Positions 22,594-34,866 of a DNA stretch of 64,000 nucleotides are shown here, piece after piece. Location of the stretch: positions 268,576,344-268,640,343 of the forward strand of contig NC_066584.1 in NCBI RefSeq assembly GCF_024323335.1. Direction: 5' to 3'. Every line of letters begins with the position of its first letter. Positions within the stretch are counted from its first letter, which is position 1. This DNA comes from Lathyrus oleraceus. Its lineage: Eukaryota > Streptophyta > Magnoliopsida > Fabales > Fabaceae. The translations under genes and the position numbers were made by a program. The notes under the pieces were generated by a model. It had not been told where the DNA came from. It did not search any database and saw nothing but the letters and a program-made list of their open reading frames with translations.

Positions 22594-25500
22594 AAGTGCT
22601 CAGCTTCATTCAAACTCAACCTAAAGGCGCCTGAAACCTTGCTGAAGTGATTCCCCAACCCTACCAAAGAAGCTATTTCCATTTTTCTTCAAATTTTTCA
22701 GATCCAAAATTCAACTACATCTGGTTGAATCTTTGGATCCAAAGCTTCTAAACCTTCATCATTTAGTTCATTGATCTTCTGTTTTGGCAAAGAAAGCAAG
22801 GAATCGAGCTCAAGTTTCCAGAATTTAAGCTTACTCTTCAACTGGTATTTTCTTCGAATCTCATCATCCATTCACCTATTTACTTGGATCTTGTGTTGGC
22901 TGAAGTCCTCTCAATAGAGGCATAATGATTATGCATTTAATTTTTGAAATCCATTGAGTTCATGATGAACACCACAGAACTTCCATCTCTGATTTCTCTC
23001 AATATAGAGATCTAGAGTGGAATTGAGTGGCACAGGGATGATGTACATCATCCCAGCTTTATAAAGAGGTATGGATCGTGCATTTTGGTTGCCTTTTGGA
23101 TCTCTGCAATTTTGGTCGGAAAATCCAAGCTCACCGGAGAAGAAGGTGGCTCCGGTGGCCGTCCCATTTCCAGATGCATTGTGGACCCTTGGATTTATTT
23201 TCCAGATTTGATCTTGGCCTTTGATTGTTATGACATATTTTAATGTTGTGTGTTAAGCATTGACCTGGACTCATGGTGAGCGCGCGCCTCTGTACCATTT
23301 GATTTGCCACGTCAATTAATGAAACACATCCAACGATCCCTATTTTTTCATATTATTTCAATTTCTGATTTTATTTTGTTTATTCCCTTTTATTTCAAAA
23401 ATCAATATCTCTCTCATTTTTAATCCAAAAATTATGGGACCAATTGCATTAGTCTCCAAATAAATTCTAGTTTCTATTTCTGATTTTTTTTATTTTTTAT
23501 TTTGTCATTTGATACTTTTTGTGAATTTTCTCTTTTCTGGTTATTTTTAATTCATTTTAAATAGTTTTTGATATTCAAAAAATACAAAAATATTTTCCTA
23601 ACCTATTTGAATGATGATGGATCTATGAAAAATATTCTCATCAATTTTTAAATTTATTTGAGATTTATTTGAGATTTTAGTTCAATTAGGTTATTTTTAT
23701 TCATTTTTAATTGATTAAAAATAGTTTCTGACTTTTAAAAATGCTGAAATTTTTTGTCAAACTTTGTTTGACCTTGTTGAACTTGGGATAAATCATTTGG
23801 ACCTTTCAAGGTTGGTTTGAAGTGATTTTGAAGTTTGACCTTTCTTTTACTTTTAATTCAAGTTTATTTTAATATTAAACATGCCAAAAAATATTTTGCT
23901 TATTGTTTGATCTCCAATCTTCATCTCATTTCTGATTTATCATTGTTTGACTTTGACTTTCAATGTCATTTGTTCAATACATATGGATTTGTACATCATA
24001 TTTCATTTAATGTATTTTGATATTTCCATTTCCATTTTTCATTATCCATTCTCCATCTCCTTCTTCTTCTTCTTATTTTCTTTTTGATCAATGAGTTGAA
24101 GGTTCATAAGTTAGCATTGATTAAGGAGACTTAATCTTCCTTGATCCAAATCTAATTCATCTTGATCAATTGATCAAGTGAATGGCTTTGCATTAAGGAT
24201 AGGTTGTTTTCTAAATCATGCAAAAGGCTTAAAACAATACAAGATCAATTCTCTTTTTCTTTTGGCATGGCAAGTTGTTGGAACTTGGTTCACTAATCAA
24301 GACTTCTAACTTGTGTTGTTGCCTACATTATTATTGTCCGGCCTCAGATAGTTGTGACTTCTACATAAGTCCAATTAAGATTGCTTAACATAGCGTTATG
24401 GCACACCAACTACTAACACTAACCATTAACAATTAACATTTACCTTTTGCTCTTTACTTTTATGCAATTTACTATTCTTGCACATATTATCCATTTGCTT
24501 TTCTCTTTGCTCACTTGAGCCCATGTTTATGTTAATTCCATTTGCCTTTTGCTCACTTGAGCACATAATTGTGTATATACTTTTGTGCTTGTGTTTTTGT
24601 TTTGATTGTTGTGGACCAAATGTAAAGAATTGGACAAAATGGACTTAGACTTTAGGACTTTCCCTATGCAAATTTGGAGTCAAAGAGCAACTAGGCATTG
24701 GGCCTTTAGAGTGCTATAAAAAGTCAAAGAGCAACTAGGCATTGGGCCTTTAGAATGCTTAAGCTTGAAGATGAACATTGAAAGGACCCTATTCTAAACT
24801 CCCTTTTGTCCATTCTTTGATTGTATTATAGAACCTTTTGATGTGTGTTTTCTTGTGTTAGGAGTTCCAACTTGAGCTTAATTGAGGAACCATTACCATG
24901 AGCTTCTAGGAGACAGAGATCCAAGATACATTGAGGAGTCTTTCCAAGAGTTCATTTGACTGTTGATTGCTTGAGTTTATGCTTATGTGATTGGTTATTC
25001 CAAAGGATGGGAGCTATTTGGATCATCTATATGATCTCAAGAGAGGAACTCCTTGTGTGGTTTTGTTCTCTTTCCCCTCACCTCTTGTATGTTTAGGATT
25101 TAGCCACTCTTCTTCTTCTCTCCACTCTAACCCAAGCCAAAACTTTTTGTGCAAACATTTAACCATTGTTTTCAAACATTAGAAACCTAAGCCTTATGCT
25201 TTTGATTTTTTTTCAAACTTTCTTTTCATAGCACTTATTTTGAATTGAATCTTTAAGACAACTTTGACCATTTTTGTATATACTTATAATTGGTAAATAT
25301 AACCCATTCAAATGTCTTTTTGTGGTTCCAATGGCCACTTTCTTAATCAAAATCTTTCATAACTGTAAGACCCCAATTTTATCCCTAAGATCCCTCATGG
25401 CATCATATCATATCATACCATTGCCTCAAGGATCATGGTGCACCTTGCCTTCTTCCCTGTGGGTGGGCTATCTTTTGAGTGTGATTTTTGATCACCAAGC

Positions 25501-28500
25501 ATGTTTTGCATTTGTATATCATTGATTTTCATTTGTCTACTAACCAAAAGTACAAAAATATGTCATTTAACCTTGTTACTTGCAGCTAAAGCAATACTAG
25601 GTCAAGCCAGTCAAAGGCAAGCATTGAGTAATGAACGGTGGCCATTCTTGAGAATTTGGGCACCATTGATCATTTACCAAGAGTTTATATGAGTTATGAC
25701 ATCATTTTGAATCAAAATCTCAAGTGGTAGAGGCTTGGATTTCATCAGAGCATAGCTAGGTCAATTGAAACCCTAGAAAAGTCAACACAAGTCAACTGTG
25801 CATTCAATCATGGATTTTCTGCCAATTTTTTCACGAAACATTGCATGATTCTTCATTGATTCACCATTCACACGCATTGCTGAAGAAGATAGAAGCAAGA
25901 ATCCTCCATTTCGGTGTTGTTTCAAGAACTGTCAAAGTAAGCTCCATCAATGGCAGTGGGAAATTAGAGCTACATCCAAGACAATTGAGCTTCGATTCTT
26001 CACTCATTCATCAACATGAGCATTGTAGAGTTTCTGTTTCACCATTACAAGGCCAAAAAACCTCGAATCCAGATCTGCTACTTCTTGAAGGTCAGAATTC
26101 AATGTTCTTGATTCATGAAATTAATGCATGATTCTTGTAGATCTTTGAATGTAGGTTGTAATGAGCTTTAAATCGTGGAATTTCATTGAGTGTTGAAGTA
26201 GTTATGCTGATTTTAAAATTGATGCACAAAACTTCTTAAGTTCGATCCATGCTTGATATTGAGATTTAGGTTAAATCGTTGTTAGATTGTTGTTGTACAT
26301 TGAGGGACGATTGCAATGGTGTATTGTTTGTTGATTTCTGGAACAAATGTTCATCACCTGGAAAATTAGGGAAGAACACGATGAACTTCATAGGGTTTCA
26401 GTCTCCAGAATTCGTTTGATCTATTTTTGTTTTGCTTGCATGCGGTTTCATGTTAATTACCATGTATTGGTCTACTTGTACATTGCCTGGCTATTTGGTT
26501 GGTCACGATTGCTTCATACTGCCATGTCATCTTAAATGAAACGCGGCGTTTCATCATAGCGCGTGCAGGTTTAAATCCAAACAAGGTTCGATCCTCAGCT
26601 GGATCAATTCCACCTTTAGGCTTTGGCATTTTTTTCCATCTACCTCATGTGTTCACCATGCCATTTCACATCTTTTTTTATTTTTCTCCATACTTAAAAA
26701 TTTCATAACTCCTAAACTATTAATCCAATTGACATGAGATTTTTTGTGCCATGATCCTTATAATGTCTACATTTTTTTGATGATTTTTACTGAATTTGTG
26801 CTCGGTTGGATTTAATGATTGCCTAGGGTTTATGTTTACATGTCATTTATTACACATTGCTTGCCATTTCTTTTATGAAATCATGATGCTTGATCCAATG
26901 AAGCTGAAAATTTACATGCATAATCTAGACACTTTGATGAGCATTTTGGCATTAAGTTTGCTATTTTTGCATTTTTGGTTTGTGAGTTATGATGTGATTA
27001 ATGGAGGTGTGACAATGTGTGTCACACCATTTCTTGTCCAATTTGCTGATTTTATTTGCCATGCCATTTGATTGCGAAATAATCTGAATTTTTGCATGAT
27101 GCTACTTCTGGATGTTAGGTTTGAGAAGGATTTTTCATAGATTTTTTAGATCCATTTCCAATTTGTTTGAGATTTTCTTTGCTGTTTGGTCATAATTGGA
27201 CTTTTGTTGAGTGTTGAATTTAGATGATTTGTGAAATTCTTGTGCCTTATCATATGGACCTGAAATTTTGTGCATTGATTCCTAACATGTTGAAGTTCAT
27301 TTTGGTTTTGGTTTGGATCATTTATCATTTGTTATCACTGTTTTATGCTTGTGTGAACTTGATGCACCATTTGTGGTCTTGTTTGAGCTTGTTTATGCCT
27401 ACCTTGATTTGTTGATTTTAATTGACATGCTTATGCTCATCCAAATGCCATGATTTTTGGTATGTTGCTCATTTGATGTGTTCTGTTTAGACATGATTTT
27501 TCTTGGAATTTATTGAGCCATGCTTGATTTGATTTGAATTGGTTCATTCTGTTTACCTCATTGAGCTTCCAACTTGCATACTTTGGCATGATTTGTTTAT
27601 GAAATGAAATTGGTTGATGCTTTTGATATGAGACCACTTGGATATTATTCTTGATTGATTAAACTTGATTCTTGAGAATTTTCATGTTCTATTTTAAATT
27701 TTTTCCCTATCTTGGACCCTAGGCTTTGGCCTAAGGGTTTGCCTCTCATGTTTGAAGCTTTGTTTCAGGTTACACATTCAAGTTACACAATTGATGATGC
27801 CTCATCTTGAGAGCATTTGATATTTTCTTTTGATTACTAATGTGTGTTTTGTAGGTTGAAGTTGATTCAATTGGGATTGACTTGTGGCTTATGCCTTTGC
27901 TTATTGGTTATCTGTTGATATTAACTGTTGGTTTGATTGTCTGTATAGCATACTGATCTGTTTGATGTTTTCAGGTACATTAGTTGCTTCAGTTCATATT
28001 GAACTTGCTTTTGCTTGGTTGCTTAAACAATTAGGTATAACATCTCTTCTTCATGTAGTCTGGAAGACCTGGCTTGTTACTTGGCCAGGCACCTGTCTGA
28101 AGTCCTCCTTAAGAGGCAATGCCTGTGATTGTTTATCTTTGTCCCCAAGTAGGAAAAGTCCTTTGATAAGGCAATTGGTAGATAAAAGAGATGTGTAGTC
28201 CATCTCCTACTATTCTGTGTGTTTTCCCTTTGCTCACATTACATGTTGTAGCATTGTGGATCTTAACCCAAGATCTATCGAGTCATTAACTTGTGGAGAG
28301 AGTTCCAACTTTCTGAACTCCCACACCTTCTATCATTTGAAGCTCTCCCTGACCAGGGATAAGAGCAATGAGGCACACCCCTCATATCCTTTCATCTACT
28401 TCACCTTAACTCTCAATGTTAAGGTTAAGAGCACCACTTACCCCATTCCAGTTGACTTTAAAGTCTAACCCTTGCTTGAGCCTAATTGCTTGGATATAGT

Positions 28501-28826
28501 GTGTGCTAAATGACTTTGTTTGATTGCTTGTTGGTTCATTTGTACATGTTTGCTTGTTTGCCTTTGTGCATTTATCATCATTAATTGCTCATTAGTTCAT
28601 GATCATCATTTCATATCTTTGTGATCCATTTTTGTTTGCCCATTAAGGAATCAACAGTAAGTCCACTTGTTGGCCATTGTTCCTATGATTTGGAAGGGAT
28701 TGAGTATAAGACCATTTCATTGGCCACTTATGTCCTCTTTGCTTAGTGTTATTGTTGGTTTGTTGTATGTGAGGATGCAATTATAAGTCCATGTTGTTGG
28801 CATTTGTACTCCCATGATCATCCTGT

Positions 28827-29085
28827 GGAGGTTAGAGTAAGCCCAGATAGATTGGCATCTGACATCCATGTGTTGTTTTGTTTTAGGAGATTAGAGTAAG
28901 TCCATATATTGGCATCTGATATCCATGTTTTGTTTTGCTTTAGGAGATTGGAATAAGACCATTTATTGGCATCTGATATCCTTGTTTGTTTTAGGAGACT
29001 GGTGTAAATCCATTTATTGGTATCCGGTATCCGCCTTTGTTTGTGAGATTGGTATAAGTCCAGCTATTGGCATCCGGTATCATTT
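28827..29085 (+). repeat. Tandem ~50-60-bp repeats in solo LTR C
   Basis: Five diverged units with the pattern AGGAGATT.G..TAAGTCCA...TATTGGCATC begin near 28827, 28886, 28942, 28993 and 29045. Two weaker units lie upstream near 28650 and 28706. LTR I near 62460-62570 has related units on the minus strand. Confidence 0.7.
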
Positions 29086-29687
29086 GTTTTGCTTATTTGT
29101 TATTGCTCATTGCCTATTCCTAAGGACACACTTGAATCATCTTCTATATGATTTCAAGAAGTGAACTTTCTGAGAAGTTTTACACTCCATTATCCATTCA
29201 TCCTCTTTGTCCTAAACCTTTTCACATGTTGCTTTCAAAACTTGAAATAATTTTTGTGCAAACATCTTCATGTCTTTTCAAACTAGAAACTTGGACCTTA
29301 AGTCCTTGATTTTTCAAACTTCACTTTTGATAATACTTCTTTCTGAATTGAATCTTAATCATACCTTGACCATATTTTGTGAATATCCATAATCAATTAA
29401 CTTCACCCATTCTGTTGTTTTGTGGCTTTGTCCATTCTTGTTAAGTTTTTCACGCATTAGCCATAGGTTTCAATTACCATAGTGGTTGATGTAAATCTTA
29501 CCTTATCCTTAGTGAGTTGATTGTAATTCTTCCATACTTATCATAGGGTTAACCCCTCACTAGTATGTTGAAGCCGTCCTCGCATGGTGGATTGTTGATT
29601 CAGGTTGAGTTTTCTCCCGTTGGTAATGACAAACCTTAGTGCTTGTGTTTTAAAATGAATTCACAAATTTTTGGAAATCTTTTAGCT

Positions 29688-29750
29688 GAACTACGGCGTT
29701 TTGATCCTTACCTTTCATGGAAGGTACGTAGGCAACGGGTTCATCCGTTC
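29688..29750 (+). other. Twin-hairpin LTR motif, solo LTR C copy
   Basis: GAACTACGGCGTTTTGATCC, then hairpin ACCTT/AAGGT, TACGTAGGC, then hairpin AACGG/CCGTT. Compared with A and B, both stems carry paired substitutions. Confidence 0.7.
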
Positions 29751-30332
29751 AAACACAAAAACAATAAAAATTGTATATTCTTTTCTCATCATCCCATTCA
29801 TGTTTGCACAATAATATTTTCATAACAAATAACCTTTCATTCAACAAGTGTGAAAAGGGCTCCCTAGGAGTACCTAGGACGTTTTGGGTGCCTAACACCT
29901 TCCCATTGCGTAATTTACCCCTTACCCAGATTCTCTGATCTTTTCATTAGTTTTCTACGTGTAAAACTTCTTAGGCTTTTGTTCGCTTTTTAGCCATTCC
30001 TTAGGATAAATAAAAGTGCGGTGGCGACTCGATTCTTTGTATTCTTTGCTTTTGATTTAGTCAATAAATCATAAAGTGACGAATAGACCGCTACAATAAC
30101 CTTTAGCTATTAGGTTTGAGTTATCCTTGTGGTAGATATAATACTCACCTATATCCTTAGTGATGGACAATAAGTCTTCCATGCTTATTATAGGGTTAAC
30201 CCCTCACTAGCATGTTGAAGCTATCCTCACATGGTGGATTTGTGGTTTGGTTGAGTTTTCTCCCTTTGATAACAAAAGGCCTTAAGGCTTTTGGATCAAT
30301 CAATTCACCAACTCATTTTTAAGATTTTTACC

Positions 30333-30398
30333 CCGAACTACGAGGTTTTGATCCTAATCTTTTTATAAGATGGTACATAGGCAATGGGTTTATCCATC
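30333..30398 (+). other. Twin-hairpin LTR motif, element B copy
   Basis: CCGAACTACGAGG, then hairpin ATCTT/AAGAT, TACATAGGC, then hairpin ATGG/CCAT. Confidence 0.7.
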
Positions 30399-30738
30399 CA
30401 AACACAAAATGTAAATAAACTTGTACATTCTCCTCTCATCACTTCAATCATGTTTGCACAAACACAATTTTCCACAAAACTAACAACCTTGCAACAAGTA
30501 TGAAAAGGGCTCCCTAGGAATACCTAGGATGTTTTGGGTGCCTAACACCTTCCCATTGCATAACCAACCCCCTTACCCAGATCTCTGTTTTCTTTTACTA
30601 GTTTTTGTTAAAACTATTAGGTTTTTGTTCGCTTTCTAACCATTCCTTTGGATAAATAGAAGTGCGGTGGCGACTCGACTTGTATGATTTACCTTGGATT
30701 TAGTCAATATCTCTAATGGTAACGAATACCCCGCTACA

Positions 30739-31382
30739 CATACCACCCACGGACTAATGGCCAAGTAGAAGTATCTAATAGGGAGATAACACAAATCCTA
30801 GAGAAAACTATTTCTATTTCTAGGAGAGACTGGTCTAAGAAGCTTCAAGAAGCATTATGGGCCTGTAGAACCGCTTTCAAAACCCCTATAGGAACTACTC
30901 CTTATCAACTAGTCTATGGAAAATCCAGTCACATACCTTTCGAATTAGAGCATAAGGCCTATTGGGCCATTAAAACTTTGAATTTAGACTACCTAGCTGC
31001 TGGAGAAAAGCGTACCCTAGACATTCATAAACGAGAAGAACTTAGGCAATCGGCCTACGAGAATGCAAAAATATATAAAGAGAGGACAAAAGCCTATCAT
31101 GACAAAAGAATAATAAAGAAAAATTTCAATATAGGCGATCCTGTTCTACTTTTTAACTCTAGGTTACGACTCTTCCCTGGAAAGCTACGTTCAAGATGGA
31201 CTGGTCCTTTCGAAGTATCCAAGATTCTGAGATCCCGAGCCGTAGAAATCAAGAACGATACCTGTAGTCCATTCATTGTAAATGGAAAAAGACTGAAGCT
31301 CTACGAAGGAGGAGACATTCCAGCATACTACTCGAGCCACACCCTGATTGATCCACCGATTCCTACTACTACAAGTGTATAA
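30739..31382 (+). pseudogene. pol: Athila integrase C-terminal fragment
   Basis: The frame is open from the truncation to TAA at 31380-31382. It begins [16 protein letters not shown], which carries the third catalytic residue (the Glu of GQVEV). Then come [26 protein letters not shown] and the C-terminal strand-rich domain ([16 protein letters not shown]). This is diagnostic of Athila integrase. The N-terminal zinc finger and the first two catalytic Asp residues are missing because element B inserted upstream. No chromodomain is seen. What remains is intact but cannot function alone. Confidence 0.88.
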
Positions 31383-31514
31383 ATTCTATTCGTCAAGCTA
31401 TTGACGTTAAACAAGCGCTGCGTGGGAGGCAACCCATGGTTTTTCTTTCATTTTACTTTTTCGCATTTATTTAATTTAATTTTATTTTATCATACTTTGC
31501 ATTGAGACTAAGAT

Positions 31515-32792
31515 TTGAATGGTTTGCATTTTCAGGATCACTTTCTTAACTTTTACATGATGCAGGATTTTGATGACATGCACGTGGCCTATAGAGATAA
31601 TGCTCAGAGGGAGCGCTACATTGCTTTGTATCAGCGCCCTATGGCACCCACACGTCATCCTGATCAGCACTGTATGGAGGCACTGGGTATCGAGTCGAGT
31701 ATCCGATTCCTTAGCCACCAGCTTCACTGGGACGAGTTTGCTGATGACTTGAGTAACACCTACAGGAACCTGACACTGGAGTTCCTGAGTTCATTCGACT
31801 ATGACCCATACTCTGGACCAAATGGGTATGCTGCTTTCAGGCTTTTTAGAGTTGAGTACTCTTTCAGCCAGAAAGAGTTCGGCGACCTATTGGGTTTCCA
31901 AACCACTTCTGGTGCTATCCCGGAGACACCTATGGGATATTTCCTAGGTAAGGAGGTTGAGAAGTTTTTGAGTGATATCTCAGGTGGTGGAAGCAAGGAT
32001 CCATCTATGCAGTTGTCTCATGTCATACATAACCCCGCCTTCAGATACTTTCAGATGATATTAGCACATTCCTTCCTGGGAAGACCGGATGCAGAGACAC
32101 TACTGAGTGAAGAGAAGATCTTCCTATTATTTTGTGCATCCCAGTCTCGCCCAGTAGCATGTGGGAACTTTTTATTATACAGTCTCAGCGGTATCTCCAT
32201 ATCTAACGAAGGAGTAATCCATGTGGGCGAAATCATCACGCAGATTGTTGTCGCTTTAGGTCGGTCTCGCAAGCTGTCACATCTCCGGATCTACTGTAGC
32301 TATACCACCATGGACATCAACTTCTGTTTAACCAGAGGATTGATGAGGAGAGCCTCTTTCCACCCATGTCAGTTCCGACTGCTAGTCGACAGCGAGGCTA
32401 TCCATTATTTCACATTGCCAGATCCTATGATGACCAGTGTGCATGATCCAGCGAATTGGAGTTATGCTCTGGAGGGCCAGGGTGAGACCGTTGAGGAACC
32501 AAGATCACCACCCATTGCTGAATACACGCCTACACCACCATCTCCCAGAATCACTGTTTTCTCTAATAATCTTTCATTGTAGACACCCGGCGTCCGCACT
32601 CAGATTGCTGAGTGTCGTAGAGACATCGCAGCGCTTAGATAGGAGGTGGCTGACCTCACTTTACATATGGGAGTGTCCGATCTCGCCCATGCTACTGAAG
32701 CCGAGTGTCTATATCAGGAGATCGCAGAGCTCAAGTAGGAGGTAGCCATGCTCCGTGGAGCCACTCAGGAAGATGACATCCCCACTATATGA
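31515..32792 (+). pseudogene. Athila envelope-like/ORF1-family gene, copy 1 (three TAG stops)
   Basis: Start ATG at 31515, with an alternative at 31561 (MQDFDDMHVAYRD). The protein belongs to the Athila ORF1/env-like family (SSIRFL, FLSSFDYDPYSG, FRLFRVEYSFSQKEFGDLLGF). The role of this family is not known. The first TAG at 32580 ends 355 codons. The same frame continues with TAG at 32640 and 32736 to TGA at 32790. This tail has heptad-like residues (QIAECRRDIAALR) suggesting a coiled coil. At least two TAGs sit where Gln (CAG) would fit the repeat pattern, consistent with cytosine deamination. I see no signal peptide or clear membrane span, so 'envelope' is only a positional label. Confidence 0.8.
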
Positions 32793-33441
32793 TCTCACCA
32801 TTCCATCTTATTTTATCCTTCTTTTATTTTATTTTTCTCGTATTTACATAACTCATTTTACATTATCGCATTTGAAATATTATATAAACTACGTCTATAC
32901 ATTGATATTTCTACTTTTATCTATATATATGTCTTATGTTTGTTTTATTTGCATTTTTTATTTTTAGTTGTTTATTTATTTATTAGTCTAATATTTAATT
33001 TTTGTTTCATTTTTATTTTATTTTTACTTCTACAAAAATTATGCAAGCCAAAGATACTAGGAAAATCACAAGACAAATCCTATCCAGACCCCTCAAAGCC
33101 AAAAGACAAGAGAAGCCCAAACCAAAGGACCAAAATCCGGCCCAGCCAGATTTTGCCTTGTGGCGCCCGCCAAAGACCCTATGGCCCCCGCCACAGCGTC
33201 TGTAAAAGGTCGAGGCAGAACCCCTTTCTTCACCATTTTTGCAACTTACAACCTTCGAAACCCATTTTTTCACCTAGGAAAAACACCCTTGAACCCACAA
33301 AAAGCTCATACTTTTCTAACCACCACATCGTACAAATCATCTTTCCGCATTCCATTTACATTTTCATTCGTCGGATTTCGTAAAAATCCAACCTTTTCAC
33401 AAACCACTTCATCTTCTTTATCACTTCTCAAGAGCTTTCAA
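32793..33441 (+). other. Spacer between the two Athila envelope-like genes
   Basis: A/T-rich DNA without a credible gene. Around 33150-33200 the text TTGTGGCGCCCGCC and CCTATGGCCCCCGCCAC resembles a segment of the Athila LTR near 36236-36280. It could be a remnant of an older LTR end or just similar base composition. Confidence 0.5.
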
Positions 33442-34866
33442 ATGGAGTTTAACAGATTCATTCTTTGAGGAGGGAAACCGGGGGATAGACAAAGAAAAAT
33501 TATTGAACGGTTGCAAAATCGGGAAATCCTCCCGACAAGGTATGTTGACGAAAACTGTCTCTACACTTTAGGTATCTATCATAGCATATTTCATTTATTA
33601 GATAACTTAGGTTTGCATAATTTCTTTTCCAACAAAGAACCCACCTATGAGCGGTTGACAATTGAATTTTTGAGTTCCTTAATTTATATTGTCAACCCTA
33701 ACACTGCTAGCACAGTTGGTACTGTCAAATTTAGAATGTTTGTTGTTGAATACCAATTCAGTACCGACGAACTAGCCAGCTTGTTAGGAATCCCTCATAG
33801 GGACGGTGCTATTTGTGAAGCCCCTTTGGATTCCGAATGGTCTGTTGAGGTATTTTCCTTCTGGGAGCGATTATCAAACACTTCCATAAACTCTTTTGAA
33901 GGAGTTCTTGCCTCAACTATCCATAACCCGACCATCGAAGTTTTTTGATATCTGTTGGCATGCACTATTTTTGGCCGGGAGAATCCAAATAAGGTTAATG
34001 CTAGAGAGCTTCTATTTTTACAAGGAAGCCTCACAAATAGACGTATTAATTCGGTCTCGTTCATGCTTGCTCATATGACTTTAACTTTGAATAAAGCGGG
34101 ACCGATTTATTTTGGTGGATTGATTACATCTATTGCTCGGGCGCTTAACCTGAACGATGAGATGGCTAACCTAGACCTCTTACCTCCTTGCACAATTAAC
34201 CTAAAATTTCTGAGAGACATGAAATTGTGCCACTCGAGGAGAGAAGAAGGCTATATGCTTATGGTTCTGGTGTAGCCATCCCGTCTGTTGTTTTACCGTA
34301 CACTAGACGTACAGATGTACAAGATGAAAGGAATTGGACCTACGCTTTAGATGCCCCACCTGTTTTGGGTCCTCTTCCTCCTAACATTCCTGATGAGGCG
34401 GGACATGACACTGATGATGAATATGATCGGAGAGAGAGATCTCCCGTACCCCATGTGTCCCCCCATCATCCTTCACCACCACACACCGCACCATTTTCTT
34501 CTTCTACAGGTACCACTCCTGGCTTCTATATTACAGAGGAGATGTGGCGTGACCACATGGCTAGAGAGAAAAGACGTGACGACCTACTCTCTACCATCCA
34601 GCAACAAATGGCGGATAACACGCGCTTCATGCAAGAGTCGCAGCGGAGGACATACAGGTCCTACGACACTGTTTATAGTCTCTGCAAACGATCATAGATT
34701 CACAAGCCCGTCAGCAACACTACCACTAGAGACACATGGAACTCATTGAAGCCACTCAAGGTTCCATTATGGGTAACCTTCGAGAGGTGAGGACCACTCA
34801 GGATGCCCTGCAGGCGAGGATGGATCAGAGAGACCGTCGTCGTACCCGATCCCGTCGTCCATCTTA
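33442..34866 (+). pseudogene. Athila envelope-like/ORF1-family gene, copy 2 (broken)
   Basis: ATG at 33442 is followed after eight codons by TGA at 33466. The frame then runs on as VDENCLYTLGIYHSIFHLL, YERLTIEFLSSL and FRMFVVEYQFSTDELASLLG. These align with copy 1 in order (FLSS, FRxFxVEYxFS, LLG), so it is a diverged paralogue. Frameshifts occur in the T6 run at 33941-33946 and near 34230. A Pro/Asp-rich region and a helical tail (EEMWRDHMAREKRRDDLLS) follow. The region after 34697 keeps coding character in another frame with TAG codons. A tandem pair of such genes is unusual. Confidence 0.72.

Larger units (their letters stand above)
25359..30100 (+). mobile_element. Solo LTR C (Ogre-like) with target duplication ATAAC
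   Basis: LTR C is 25364-30095 (4.73 kb), TGTAAGACCCC to GACCGCTACA. It is flanked by ATAAC at 25359-25363 and at 30096-30100. No PBS follows its 3' end and no polypurine tract precedes its 5' end, so it is a solo LTR left by LTR-LTR recombination. It is diverged from A and B and shares blocks with LTR I. The interior holds an array of ~50-60-bp repeats (28827-29085) and no credible gene. Confidence 0.92.
14794..30738 (+). mobile_element. Element B: Ogre retrotransposon, 3' part
   Basis: It begins abruptly in the pol linker, where A has inserted, and continues through RT, RNase H, INT, a ~2.85 kb 3' UTR, a polypurine tract and a 3' LTR. The LTR is interrupted by solo LTR C. B ends ACCCCGCTACA at 30738, directly against Athila integrase sequence, so B is inserted in the Athila element. 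CATAC (30739-30743) is the expected target-site copy. The missing 5' half should lie left of the window. Confidence 0.92.
21070..30738 (+). repeat. 3' LTR of element B, split by solo LTR C
   Basis: The LTR is 21070-25363 plus 30096-30738, about 4.9 kb without the insert. It runs from TGTAAGACCC to CCGCTACA. Its second part matches the minus-strand LTR A around 10480-9885, so the two halves are one LTR. A TATA box is at 22585-22593. Confidence 0.9.

Noticed and set aside
33002..33273. Small ORFs in both strands between the two Athila envelope-like genes
   Set aside because: They have low complexity and A/T bias, with no resemblance to any part of the element or to each other.
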